NCBI GenBank assembly: GCA_012932295.1
Contig: JAAONU010000004.1
Coordinates: 13,409,911-13,473,910 of the forward strand
Length of the DNA: 64,000 bases
From: Cyclina sinensis
Taxonomy: Eukaryota; Mollusca; Bivalvia; Venerida; Veneridae
Direction: 5' to 3'
The notes below the pieces were generated by a model. The model searched no databases, was not told where the DNA came from, and was given only the letters and a program-made list of their open reading frames with translations. Each line of letters opens with the position of its first letter. Within the stretch, counting starts at the first letter, position 1. A program made the translations under genes and the position numbers. Positions 54,601 to 63,462 of the stretch are shown one piece after another.

Positions 54601-57600
54601 GTCATGATAAATCTGTACACCAAATTTTATTTCAGTATGTGCAATCTCTGTGAAGAAAATGAATGGAAACTGCAAATATGGAATTTTTCTAAGTCCAAGG
54701 GGCATAACTCTGTCAACAAGAAATGTTTGTAAAACATAAATGCCCCCCCCCCCCCCCCCCCGGCAGCACCTAATTGCTTGTGGTTGGGCCAAAGCGTTCT
54801 CTAGTTATTGATCAGAAACCATTTTTAGGATCAAGGTCCCTGTGGCCTTGATCTTTGACCTAATGACCTCAAAATCAAAAAGGGTCATTTACTGGTCATG
54901 ACCAACCAGCATACCAAGTTTGGTGAACCTATGTCAAAGCATTCTCTAGTTATTGATCAGAAACCGTTTTTTGAGTCAAAGTCTGTATGAGCTTGACCTT
55001 TGACCTAATGACCTCAAAATCAATAGGGGGTCATCTACTGGTGAAGACCAACCAGCATACCAAGTTTGGTGAACCTAGGTCAAAGCGTTCTCTAGTTATT
55101 GATCTAAAACCGTTTTTAAGATGAAAGTCTCTGTGATCTTGACCTTTGACCTAATGACCTCAAAGTCAATAGGGGTCATCTACTGGTGATGACCAATAAG
55201 TATACCAAGTTTGGTGAACCAAGGTCAAAGCGTTCTCTAGTTATTGATCAGAAACCGTTTTTAGGATGAAGGTCCCTGTGAGCTTGACCTTTGATCTAAT
55301 GACCTCAAAATCAATAAGGGTCATCTACTGGTGATGACCAACCAGCAAACCAAGTTTGGTGAACCTAGGTCAAAGCGTTCTCTAGTAATTGATCGGAAAC
55401 CGTTTTAAGGATGAAAGTCTCTGTGATCTTGACCTTTGACCTAATGACCTCAAAGTCAATAGGGGTCATCTACTGGTGATAACCAACAAGTATACCAAGT
55501 TTGGTGAACCTAGGTCAAAGCATTCTCTAGTTATTGATCAGAAACTGTTTTTAGGATGAAGGTCCCTGTGATTTTGACCTTTGACCTAATGACCTCAAAA
55601 TCAATAGGGGTCATCTACTGGTGATGACCAACCAGCATACCAAGTTTCGTGAACCTAGGTCAAAGTGTTCTCTAGCTATTGGTCGGAAACCGTTTCTACC
55701 TACAAGGTCAATGTGACCTTGACCTTTGACCTCTTGACCCCAAAATCAATAGGGGTCATCTACTGGTGATGAAAAATCATCCTACTAAGTTTGAAGTTCC
55801 TATGCCTAAGCGTTCTTTAGTTATTGGTCGGAAACCGTTTCTACCTACAAGGTCAATGTGACCTTGACCTTTGACCCCTTGACCCCAAAATCAATACGGG
55901 TCATCTACTGGTGATGGACAATCATCCTACCAAGTTTGAAGTTCCTAGGCCTAAGCATTCTTTAGTTATTGGTCGGAAACCATTTGGTCTACGTACCGAC
56001 GGACCGACCAACAGACAGACAAATGCAGAGCAATATACCCCCAATTCTTTGAAGAGGGGGCATAAAAATTGCTCGATCCAACCCAAAACAGAAGTTGATC
56101 TAGATATTCTTATAACGATCTGTATACCAAATTTTATTTCAGTTTATGCAACCTCTGCGAAGAAAATGAACAGAAACTGCAAATAATTGGAATATTTCTA
56201 AATCCAAGGGGCATAACTCTGTCAAAAATTGCTCGATCAAACTCAAAACAGAACTTGACCTAGATATTGTCATGATAAATCTGTACACCAAATTTTATTT
56301 CAGTATGTGCAATCTCTGTGAAGAAAATGAATGGAAACTGCAAATAATTGGAATTTTTCTAAGTCCAAGGGGCATAACTCTGTCAAAAATTGCTCGATCC
56401 AACCCAAAACAGAACTTGATCTAGATATTCTTATGACAAATCTGTATACCAAATTTTATTTCAGTTTATGCAACCTCTGCAAAGAAAATGAACAGAAACT
56501 GCAAATAATTGGAATTTTTCTAAATCCAAGGGGCATAACTCTGTCAAAAATTGCTCGATCCTACCCAAAACAGAACTTGATCTAGATATTCTTATGATAA
56601 ATCTGTACACCAAATTTTATTTCAGTATGTGCAATCTCTGTGAAGAAAATGAATGAAAACTGCAAATAATTGGAATTTTTTTAAGTCCAAGGGGCAAAAC
56701 TCTGTCAAAAATTGCTCAATTCAACCCAAACAGAACTTGATCTAGATATTGTCATGATAAATCTGTACACCAAATTTTATTTCAGTTTATGCAACCTTTG
56801 CGAAGAAAATGAACAGAAACTGCAAATAATTGGAATTTTTCTAAATCCAAGGGCATAACTCTGTCAAAAATTGCTCGATCGAACTCAAAACAGAACTTGA
56901 CCTAGATATTGTCATGATAAATCTGTACACCAAATTTTATTTCAGTATGTGCAATCTCTGTGAAGAAAATGAATGGAAACTGCAAATAATTGGAATTTTT
57001 CTAAGTCCAAGGGGCATAACTCTGTCAAAAATTGCTCGATCCAACCCAAAACAGAACTTGATCTAGATACAATGTATTCTTATGACAAATCTGTATACCA
57101 AATTTTATTTCAGTTTATGCAACTTCTGCAAAGAAAATGAACAGAAACTGCAAATAATTGGAATTTTTCTAAATCCAAGGGGCATAACTCTGTCAAAAAT
57201 TGCTCGATCCTACCCAAAACAGAACTTGACCTAGATATTCTTATGATAAATCTGTATACATAATTTCATTTCGATACGTGCAATCTCTGCGAAGAAAATG
57301 AACAGAAACTGCAAATAACTGGTATTTTTCTAAGTCCAAGGGACATAACTCTGTCAAAAATTGCTTGATCTAACCCAAAACAGAACTTGACCTAGATATT
57401 CTTATGATAAATCTGTATACCAAATTTTATTTCAGTTTATGCAACCTGCGAAGAAAATAAACGGAAACTGTTGGTGGGTGGACATACAGACCCACCGACA
57501 TACAGCAGCAAAGCAATATGCCCTCCCTTTTTCAAAGGAGGGCATATTAAATCAAAATGTAGGTGTTGTTGTTTTATCAAAGTATGCATTAAATCCATAA

Positions 57601-60600
57601 ATAAACAACAGTTATCATTTGACCTTGACTGTCATGGTCATTTTAGGGTCAAGTCTGGTCTGGTCTACTTGAAGGTCTTGTCCAAATGGTACTTTAGTTC
57701 AAGCATGAAGACAATGCACCTATTAATAATGAAGTTATGGCCAATTTTAGCAAATTTCAATATTTTGACCTTGAAGGTGAAGGTCATTTATGAGTCAAGG
57801 TCAACTTTAATCTGGTCTGCTTGGAGGTCTTGTCTTAAAGGTTGTTGTGTCCAAGTATGAAGACAATCTATAAAGGAATCAAAAAAATATTATCAATTTT
57901 AACGTTTTTGGACGGGAACAGCAACGGCAATGGCAACGGCAACAACACCATGACTATAGCAATAACTCGATTTTTTATTTGAAAAAGGTCGAGCTAAGAA
58001 GGACATATCCAGAACTGCCTAGTACCAAAAAGGCCCAATTTAAAGATAAACTTATGTAACCTTATTGTTATTAAAGGTGACAGTTTGAATACCCAACAGG
58101 TAGTAAAAATAAAAAGAATTTTCAAATAAATCACCTCTTTTCTGATACTACATAAAACAGGAACCAGCTCATGTTGCTATCATATTCTATATACAAGAAA
58201 TTATGAACATTCTGTCATTAAAAAATTCATCTTAGTAAGCTCAATTTTGATCATTATTTCCTGCTTGCAATTCAAAAATTATCACCTGATGATCTGATTG
58301 CCAGCATGCTGAAAATTAAAAGAAGTTTAAAATATAGGTATCTTTAAAAATGGGATTTTCTGGATTTGGTATTTTTTAACTGGACTGGCTTTCCACCACA
58401 CTGGACCGATGCTAAATCAGGTAGAAAATTAGCAGCACTTTAAAACAAACCTTTTTATGCAACTCCTCATGGAACTGTCCTCTTGGAGGTTTCCACTGGG
58501 TCTCATGACTTTGTTTATTTACATAAAAAAGCCGATTAGTTTTAGGGTCATTGTATACATCCCATGTGTCTTGCAAAGTCTTAAGGAACTCAGCATGCTC
58601 TATGTCTGGTGTGTTTGATTCCAGCTGCTGAAGATTGGCATATTCACACTCATCTTCTTGTGGCTACAATAGAACACAATTACATTTTTTTCAGTTTTTT
58701 CCTAAGTTGTGTCTACCAGCTTTTTTGTTAAATACTAAAGTACGTAAGTTGCAATATGATACTATAGCAAAATATATATATTGAACCAAGTATACAATAT
58801 ATATACCAGCGGAAAAAAAGAAACTGTGCATGAGACGGTATGATATGCTACATGTAAAACTCGGGAGGTGTATAAGAAATAGCCAAAAACAGTTTCAACA
58901 GGTTTTATCTGACCTTTATTTAACACCAGCTCAACTGATATGGTTTTGCATCAGCAGCGTCTTGGAAAGAGATCAGTTTTCACAGACATTCTATAAACAA
59001 AGTTCGGCTCATCAATTCTGTGTATATCCACTATCGATGCATGCTTGACAACCACGCCTCACTGACGCGACAAGTGTGCTGAAAAATACCTTATGAATAC
59101 CATTCCATATTCTCACAAGTGCTAGTGACAAGTAAGGTAACGTGAACTGCTGGTTTTGGAGGCGACGTAAGGGATGCTGCATCTCATCCCACTCGTGTTC
59201 TATAGACATATCTGGTGACATTGCAAGCCAGGACAACACATTCACATTGTTCTGGATCTAGAAGTTGGTGATGACCTGTGCAAAGTGCGGGCTAGGATTA
59301 TCCTGTTGCGGCATGGCATTACATTGCTGCACAAATGGAAAGACTTGAATGAGGCCGGATTATTTTGTCACGTATCTGATGCCTGTTCGTGTGCCGTCCA
59401 CAACAACAGGAGCTGTTCTGCCTCTGCTAAATGGAAGCGTTGCATCACACAACTGTCATAGAAACATTCACCAACACACCAGTACACTCTAGAACGACCA
59501 TCGCTGCTGTCGAGATGAAACCTGGACTCATCTGTTAAAAGAATAGTTATGTGCCCACTCCTGTTGTGTGAAGTGTATGTGTTGTCTATACCAGGCAAAA
59601 ATGCTACAGAATGACGCTGCTGGAGAACAAGACACACATGTACATGTATGGCTGGACCTCGTGGACATATGCCTCATTCAAGCTATTGATTACATACCTT
59701 TCAGGGACTGATTCTTCTAGGAATACTTCTGGCCGTCAAATAAGCAGTTCTGAGTCATTCACAGAGATGAACGACTCAGATGTTCATATCCTGGGGATAA
59801 GACATAATGCGTGGACGTCCTGACTGAGGCCAGTCTCTGGTGGTCCCAAAGGTGTCTACAGTAATTCGGTGCACACCAAATTGTCTGGTAACATCAGTAT
59901 GACATACACCAGCTTCGATCATGGCATCTGTCAGTTTCATTCAACCTTTGCATGGCGTACATGTATCAAAGATGTTTTTCAAAATTATGCTGGTTTTGTG
60001 TCTAACAGGTATTAACACTATGCTTTTACACAGGTTTACATGACAAACGTGTTTGTGATTGACAGCTGAAAATAGGTGAAGCAACTCTCTAGGTTACAGT
60101 CTATGTGAAAGACCTAGAAATTTACCAGACCGAATTGAATTTTCTGCAGGACCTTTAATCATATTTTCAGTTGTCAGTATTCAGCTAAACTAATTTAATT
60201 TGATGAAATGAAAACGAAATCACCTGTTTAAAAGAGCCAAATTTTCCTGAAAAAAAAACAACAAAAAAATCCAGGCCCCCGATTCTCGCAAATACTGGTG
60301 ACTAATAAATAATAAAAATGCTCGCTGGTTCTCGATTTATATAATTCCTTCAAAGCATATGCCAGTTGCACTATTTTAGTAAGTCATAATTTTATTTCCA
60401 TTTTTGGTGGGTAAAGACTAAAAGCTTGATGACTCCGGCATTTTTACCGGACAGGTGGTCTGACTATAAGGGAGAATATATTGGACTGCCTAAATTTTAG
60501 CAGACAAGTCCGTGCATCCGTTACAGTGCACGTGGTCCTATAACAGGATTGCGTAGCAATGTCTCCCGCGGAAAGCATCAAATGGGAAAAACTAGTGCAC

Positions 60601-62782
60601 AGCAGTGTTGTGACATTGAGTTACACAGCCCATCATACCACTTGGTAGTCTTCATAGAGACACATCATTTTCCGATATTTTGATTACTTTTGATAGCAAA
60701 GAACAATGGCACAGCTGATGGAAGTTCAGAGGGGTAAGGCCATTGTGATGATTATTCAAGGTCAAAGGCAAATACAGTTTGCCAGACATTTCGGTGTCAA
60801 TGTTTGCACAATAGAATGTCTTGTTAGACGTCTTAGGGAAACTGGGCAGGTCACTGACAGACCTAGGTCTGGGCGTCCGCACATGACATCACAAGGTCAT
60901 TAATGGTTTATTTGTCTCAAGCATTTGCGCAATCGTCACCTTACTGTCACTGAATCTGCCCTTTATACCATAGGTACATGTACTCATATCCATGCTTTAA
61001 CTGTAAGGAAACAGTTGCAGGACTTTGGTCTGCGGGCACATCACCCGTACGCAGGTCTGCCCTTTACTATTGCTTGTGGCCAGGGTTGTATGGCTTTGGT
61101 GGGGCACATGCCCCAAGAATATTCCCATTGAGGCAGTGGAGGCAGTCTTGTTTACTGATGAGTCCCAGTTCACCCTGTTTTGAGCAGACGGTTGACGTCA
61201 TGTATATGGATCGGTTATGGTGTGGGGAGGAATCTCACATGGAGTTAAATCACCACTGGTTGTGGTACATGTAGTGGGTAATTTAACTGCCGCTAGGTAT
61301 AGAGATGAGATCTTCCAACCCCATGTTGAGCAAAACATTAACAACATCACATTCTAGCAGGATAATGCTTGGTCCCATGTTGCGAGGATCTGTTGCCACT
61401 TTCTCACTTACAACAATATCCATCCACTGGATTGGCCGCCATACAGCCCTGACCTATCCCCTACTGAGCATTTGTGGGACCAACTGGATAGACATGTTCG
61501 ACGACGCCAGTCTTCCCGTTACTATGGCCCAACTACATTGTAAGAGCAGCGGACATCCCAATGAGGAGGATAAACTCACTAATTAACTCCGTGCTTCAGA
61601 GAATCAGGGCTGTGGAGAGAGCAAATGGGGACATATCCGGTATTGACTAGCCAGTTCCCACAATCAGTCCATTTTGATTTCAGATGTCTCTTTCAATTCC
61701 CTTCAATTACTCCTACATGTAAGTCACTAACCAGATACAAATACTAGTAACTGATTTTGCAGTTTGTTTTGTATGGATTCATCTTCATTTTTATTTAAAA
61801 ATATTGAATTATTATTATACTCCACGTCTTACCTAGAATCATCTTCAAAGTTTACCCTGCGTTTCTTTATCCCTTGTCTATATAGATAAATGCCAAATTA
61901 AAGAAAGCATCACTGTTTGAGTCTGACACCTTAAAATCAGGCCTAGAGTTAAAGAATTTGAAAAACCAGGAACTTCATCAACCAAAGCAACAGGATACTA
62001 AGACTTACAGTATTTGATAAGTACTGTAAACCTTGAATGATTATCAATCAATAATTTATTGTTATCTCAATTTGTAGAAGTGTGTTCTATCTTTATTTAC
62101 TTGCTATAGATTTCCAAAATTTCAGCCCACTTTTATATTATAGGCTGCTGTAATTTTCAAAACACTAAATCATCAGCAAACATTATCAAATTTAGAAAAA
62201 GTAAAATGAACTTACCTTTGGACTTGACTGGGTATTTGAATCTGCTGTATTATAGACTGAAGGTATTCCTGCAATTTCTCGATATTCTTGTAAATTAACA
62301 TAATCATCTTCCCCCTCTTGATTAGAAAATTTGTCAAGACTTGAAACAGATTGCACTTTTTTATCCTTGTTATCTGAATTTTCTGGTTCTATCTTTACAG
62401 GAGCATTAATATAATCTGACTCTTCGTCATCCAAGTCTGTCCCTTTGAATGTTGACATCATGTTTTTTCTAACTGCATCATTTAATATAGAGTGAGTAGG
62501 AATATTTATGTTACTGCCGACATGTCCTTGAAGTGAAGTACCACTTACGTCCGACAATACCTCAACATAAGTCGATGGGACATAAAATTGGTTTTCCGGA
62601 GAATCAGGACGACAAACTTGCCACCATTCAACTTGATCTGAATTCAACAAATAAAAAACTTCACCCTCTTTCATCCATACATGTATACTGTTTTTATCTC
62701 CCTCATCCTGGTAATCATAATCATATAGAACTTTCACTCTTCGAAAGTTGTCAGCAGTAAAATTTGATGCTGCAGCAGCCAT
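27610..62782 (-). CDS. ARHGAP12/27-like: SH3-WW-PH-RhoGAP protein, ARHGAP9/12/15/27 family, complete
   Basis: Exons in transcript order: 62782-62216, 58663-58451, 49610-49410, 46426-46343, 44412-44164, 41877-41794, 37802-37747, 37232-37049, 36726-36631, 35035-34942, 33351-33220, 31492-31394, 30926-30849, 29438-29307, 28646-28541, 27781-27610. They total 2547 nt, 848 residues plus TGA; every phase agrees. Human ARHGAP12 is similar in length. Domains: SH3, residues 13-76 (KVLYDYDY, EWWQV, FYVPSTYVEV); WW1, about 221-250 (TWDVYNDPKTNRLFYVN...TQWKPP); further WW-like sequence, 303-355 (VPDGW...DVFINN...EW, then WYRAHDSKGRSYFY..VWQLP); a proline-rich linker with PPVNVGPPPP; PH, 467-578 (EGWLNK, LVFYKDQ, NDETEMQEWF); RhoGAP, about 610-848, with arginine finger Arg695 (GLDHEGIYRIGG), LTGALKLFFRELKDPLF and LAIVFGPTL. 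The family stimulates GTP hydrolysis by Rac/Cdc42-type GTPases at membranes. At the position of the p50RhoGAP Asn194 (NLAVVFGP) it has Gln806. The exact paralogue is uncertain. Confidence 0.94.
28130..28175. repeat. 46-bp direct repeat pair in the last RhoGAP intron
   Basis: 'ggaccaaaatggatatttac' with flanking bases (28130-28175) repeats the block at 27820-27865 about 310 bp away with few differences. The segment between includes a short inverted-looking stretch but no recognisable element. Confidence 0.6.
29940..30765. repeat. Degenerate dispersed repeat (same family as 19198-20132)
   Basis: Three or four eroded units carry 'caatgcta.acaccaaattt', 'gagctctaggccttgtg' and 'caagaa.att'. The tail near 30685-30760 reads 'gatgaggcacgacggacctg' then 'aaggtcaccctgagcacaatgtgctca'. 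It lies in a RhoGAP intron. Confidence 0.65.
31883..33240 (-). repeat. 40-bp minisatellite copying the RhoGAP exon 11 end and splice donor
   Basis: About 34 units by eye. On the gene strand a unit reads AAGAAGGGTATTTATAAAG|GTGTGTATG, then ACTAAGGTTAAC. The first nineteen bases equal the last nineteen coding bases of RhoGAP exon 11 (encoding KKGIYK plus one base); the rest is intron starting with its GT donor. The true junction is at 33220/33219 and the array runs on through the downstream intron. Unit divergence is mostly substitutions and short indels. Because 40 is not a multiple of three, use of the next donor would shift the frame; use of the third would add 120 bases in frame. Confidence 0.92.
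33745..34295. repeat. Degenerate element with matching ends
   Basis: The head 'gactagaaatgtgtccatag', followed by 'gacacagatgccccc', is shared with the element at 35510. The tail 'ggacggacggtagacaaggg' is followed by 'aaatgccctccccagagtgg'. The core is short and eroded. Confidence 0.55.
34300..34805. repeat. Degenerate copy of the 'tgaccttgacctttgacc' tandem family
   Basis: About three units of roughly 155 bp contain 'gtgaccttgacctctgacct', 'tggtcatgc.taa' and 'cagttattgatc.gac', ending 'gctatatgtctcccctattc' then 'aagcgaaggcataaaa'. It is related to the arrays at 51035-52490 and 54715-56066. Confidence 0.65.
35510..36585. mobile_element. Hairpin-ended element with five ~155-bp tandem units
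   Basis: The head 'gtgtccataggacacggatg' with 'cccccac' and the tail 'gctccccactttgtgggggc' with 'ataaaaa' suggest inverted ends. Five near-identical units of about 155 bp (first unit about 35693) contain 'aaatcaacaaagggccataa', 'attccttcctttactaccat' and 'gttgttcatccctggaagtt', with a GGACGGACGGACGG tail. High unit similarity suggests recent homogenisation. The 107-residue frame here is a by-product. Confidence 0.75.
38190..38935. mobile_element. Helitron-like dispersed element with internal 76-bp duplication
   Basis: The head is 'caagatagccttgatggcca'. The tail hairpin CTCACTTGAGG..CTCAGGTGAG is followed by 'ctaaag'. Near the 3' end a block of about 76 bp beginning 'ttttttgaaagctattgctg' occurs twice in tandem (about 38744-38895). 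Confidence 0.65.
39950..41100. repeat. Tandem ~150-bp array rich in TGACCTTTGACC
   Basis: About seven units repeat 'gtgaccttgacctttgaccc', 'acctctaagtgggtctggca', 'gtgaagtttgaaggctgtgg' and 'atggaaggacttctgtttta'. The array ends with 'cagacagacagacc' and 'ttccctttgggagcataaa'. It lies in a RhoGAP intron. Confidence 0.8.
41101..41475. repeat. Fragment of the 19198-20132 repeat family
   Basis: Carries 'gaagattttcaaagtttttc', 'ctatataagcccctgggcgg' and 'tggtagaggtccactagaaa', the typical phrases of the family, with no clear ends. Confidence 0.6.
41880..43020. other. RhoGAP intron, no strong feature
   Basis: AT-rich intron. A G-rich run (GGTGGTGGTTTGGGGGTGGG, near 42596-42630) is the only oddity. 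Confidence 0.5.
43025..43700. repeat. Local 49-bp duplication followed by a tandem repeat element
   Basis: 'ctatactatttttaagtatc' and the following 29 bases occur twice back-to-back (43026-43122). After it come about three degenerate units with 'agaagcacacacaagatgtt', 'aaaattcgaagtcccataac' and 'tgaattccagcaag.gtttt'. The element ends in 'cagacagctggcagacagat' and a hairpin, ACCCCCTACAACTTTG then TTGATGGGGGT. Confidence 0.6.
44413..46342. other. RhoGAP intron with a weak repeat fragment
   Basis: A fragment with 'aagtcaaggtcattgtgaac' and 'aaagtgaccttcacc' lies at 44590-44760. The rest is AT-rich. The plus-strand frame at 45412-45618 has no ATG at its start and no recognisable family. Confidence 0.45.
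46947..47411 (+). CDS. Unrecognised 154-residue ORF antisense in a RhoGAP intron
   Basis: ATG to TAA, uninterrupted in an AT-rich intron where chance frames this long are uncommon. I recognise no domain. It has five to seven cysteines, no signal peptide and no clear membrane segment; the longest hydrophobic stretch is SNMVILCFISFMRKCLLHV. AATAAA motifs follow near 47640-47650. It may be a remnant of a mobile-element gene, a lineage-specific gene or chance. No promoter evidence. Confidence 0.25.
   Translation: MSLFHVNQILLTFKQLRENVLSQKYGMSSDMLCNFSAEPCRESEWTAKTFYSCLNKQIDLNDLPLISKETGKLPLTNEVYSFHTLSTIFRQDRSSNMVILCFISFMRKCLLHVENTVHGLAIRTDTLFRFVQSTYLRNNLSNKHMEKNILRIQS
48150..49025. repeat. Degenerate hairpin-head element with ~155-bp units
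   Basis: The head 'caagaaggccatgttggctc' is followed by 'agctcacctgcc'. About four units follow, with 'agtgaccttgacc.cagtgac', 'aggtacatacttaccatgta' and 'tcaataaatgaaggctc.at'. The tail merges into 'ggggcagggccaattttgaa' from another family. Confidence 0.6.
50140..51034. repeat. Tandem array, about five units, rich in AAGGTCA
   Basis: The head 'acaagagccactgcaagcag' with 'gggccac' is followed by about five units sharing 'gccaattttagcaaaattca', 'aataacttgaccttga.ggtc' and 'aaggtcatacttgaat.att'. It runs directly into the next array at 51035. Confidence 0.7.
51035..52491. mobile_element. Hairpin-head element with about nine ~155-bp units
   Basis: The head 'acaagagatgtttgtaaaac' is followed by 'atttatgcccc'. 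Units repeat 'tttgcttttcaaggtcactg', 'tgaccttgacctttgacctg', 'catctactggtcatgaccaa' and 'agtttga.gaacctgggacc'. Divergence between units is moderate. The family is shared with 54715-56066. Confidence 0.75.
52492..54550. mobile_element. Composite element: hairpin head, about eight ~150-bp units, different tail
   Basis: The head ACAAGAGGGCCATGGTTGCC is followed by 'ctgaatcactcacctga'. Eight or so units carry 'ccccagatgacccatattcg', 'gagctagaaatcat.aaaac' and 'ctctagagtgttaacaaggt'. From 53810 the sequence switches to the 19198-20132 family and ends 'cggacgacggacaaccaccg' with 'gctcacatgagcac'. Confidence 0.75.
54553..57560. repeat. ~160-bp tandem array (about ten units) split by another element
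   Basis: Units repeat 'tcaaaaattgctcgatccaa', 'ccaaattttatttcagttta' and 'aatccaaggggcataactct'. Two sub-types alternate along the array ('gtatgtgcaatctctgtgaa' and 'gtttatgcaacctctgcgaa'), a higher-order dimer pattern. One unit lies at 54553-54714; the rest run from about 56067. It ends with 'ggtgggtggacatacagacc' and a tail, TGCCCTCCCTTTTTCAAAGG then AGGGCATA. Confidence 0.85.
54715..56066. mobile_element. Nested element, eight ~155-bp units with nuclear-receptor-like motif
   Basis: The head 'acaagaaatgtttgtaaaac' is followed by 'ataaatg' and a run of 19 C (54743-54761). Units share 'gaccttgacctttgacctaa', 'tgacctcaaaatcaatag', 'gtcatctactggtgatgacc' and 'gttctctagttattgatc'. The tail is 'gagcaatatacccccaattc' then 'tttgaagagggggcataaa'. 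It interrupts the neighbouring array at CTCTGTCA|AAAATTGCTCG with no clear target duplication. Confidence 0.8.
57561..58010. repeat. Element related to the 5290-5790 array, with hairpin tail
   Basis: Two or three units carry 'ttgaccttgaaggtgaaggt', 'tggtctgcttggaggtcttg' and 'tgtgtccaagtatgaagaca'. The tail contains a GGCAAC-rich stretch (57915-57945) and a hairpin, CTCGATTTTTTATTTGAAAA then AGGTCGAG, followed by 'ctaag'. Confidence 0.65.
59005..59960 (-). pseudogene. Decayed Tc1-like transposase
   Basis: In broken minus-strand frames the translation shows the second half of a Tc1-type transposase: DESRFHLDSSDGRSRVYW (about 59485-59538), then WLAMSPDMSIEHEWDEMQHP (59170-59232), and a C-terminus ending RRGCQACIDSGYTQN. 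The DESRF aspartate and the PDMS.IEHEWDE glutamates are part of the DDE/D signature. Stops and frameshifts show that it is inactive. Inverted ends were not located. It lies in RhoGAP intron 1. Confidence 0.75.
60700..61660 (+). pseudogene. Second decayed Tc1-like transposase, opposite orientation
   Basis: Plus-strand translation begins MAQLMEVQRGKAIVMI and shows the helix-turn-helix region (RHFGVNVCTIECLVRRLRET, TDRPRSGRPHMTS). After stops and shifts it continues LRNRHLTVTESAL, LRAHHPYAGLP, 'VFTDESQFTLF', 'VWGGISHG' and 'PPYSPDLSPTEHLWDQLD'-like pieces in other frames (about 61150-61510). It runs nearly the full transposase length but is interrupted several times. It is only about 700 bp from the first copy, on the other strand. 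Confidence 0.75.
61661..62215. other. RhoGAP intron 1, nothing recognised
   Basis: AT-rich sequence between the Tc1-like remnant and coding exon 1. Confidence 0.5.
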
Positions 62783-63378
62783 TTCATTAGTTTACCATCT
62801 ATTTGTAATATTTTGGATGATCTATTGGCTTTTTTTTAAGAAAACGGTTTTAAAATCTAAGATTTTGAAGATTTCCGTGCATTTCAACAAAGAAACGTTG
62901 GCCTTTTCTAGTTTTAGGATACGGAAGTTTGTTCAACCCCGATAATTTTCTCTGCCAGTCCAATTTGACAAGTGTACACCCTCTCGAAATTTCATGACCG
63001 GGGCATTGATTCTAAGGTTTCCCTCTGTATTTGTTATAGAAAATAGTTATTTGATCTATCTACAATGGTTGGATAATCCTACTGGGTTTACATGGCCTCT
63101 GACAAACTAAATATTCTCCACTTGAAATACGGAAGCACATCTTGATTTCACCAAGACCAGCTTATACTTACAATTTTATTTGAACGAATTTATTCACCGG
63201 GAAATGTTATATGACGGATGAATATAAGTTTACATTGAAGGTTTAACGATCTATAAATTATTTTAAAAACGTAAAGTTAGCTGACAAAATGTCAAATTAT
63301 AAGCAAAAGTATATAAAGAAATAAGAATAATAATTTCGTTTAAAACTAAAATTACTCGGTCTACTTTCGATTTCAAAC
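62783..63378. promoter_or_regulatory. Shared 596-bp spacer between two divergent start codons
   Basis: The RhoGAP ATG (minus) and the ATG at 63379 (plus) face away from each other across 596 bases free of obvious repeats, consistent with a bidirectional promoter. No TATA box or CpG-rich block stands out. Transcription starts are unknown. Confidence 0.45.
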
Positions 63379-63462
63379 ATGGACGCTTTTCACGATGACA
63401 GGTGTTTTGTCAACAAATTTGAAGAGTTTAAAGGAGAAAATATGTTACGTGAGGATGGAAGG
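63379..63462 (+). CDS. First coding exon of an unrecognised gene, partial
   Basis: ATG followed by 28 codons, MDAFHDDRCFVNKFEEFKGE then NMLREDGR, and a consensus donor AGG|GTAAGT in phase 0. The protein-like composition, good donor, and position head-to-head with the RhoGAP gene at the end of a repeat-free spacer support a real exon. No downstream exon is found by 64000, so the gene continues outside. I cannot name the family. Confidence 0.6.

Noticed and set aside
54743..54761. Run of 19 C as a possible functional tract
   Set aside because: It expands a 'atgcccc' motif shared by related element heads; homopolymer length may also be a sequencing artefact.
57471..57860. 129-residue plus-strand frame
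   Set aside because: It crosses the tail of one repeat array and the core of another; no domain.
58284..58306. 23-base micro-exon with AG and GT ends in the RhoGAP intron
   Set aside because: Inclusion would shift the frame between two phase-0 exons.
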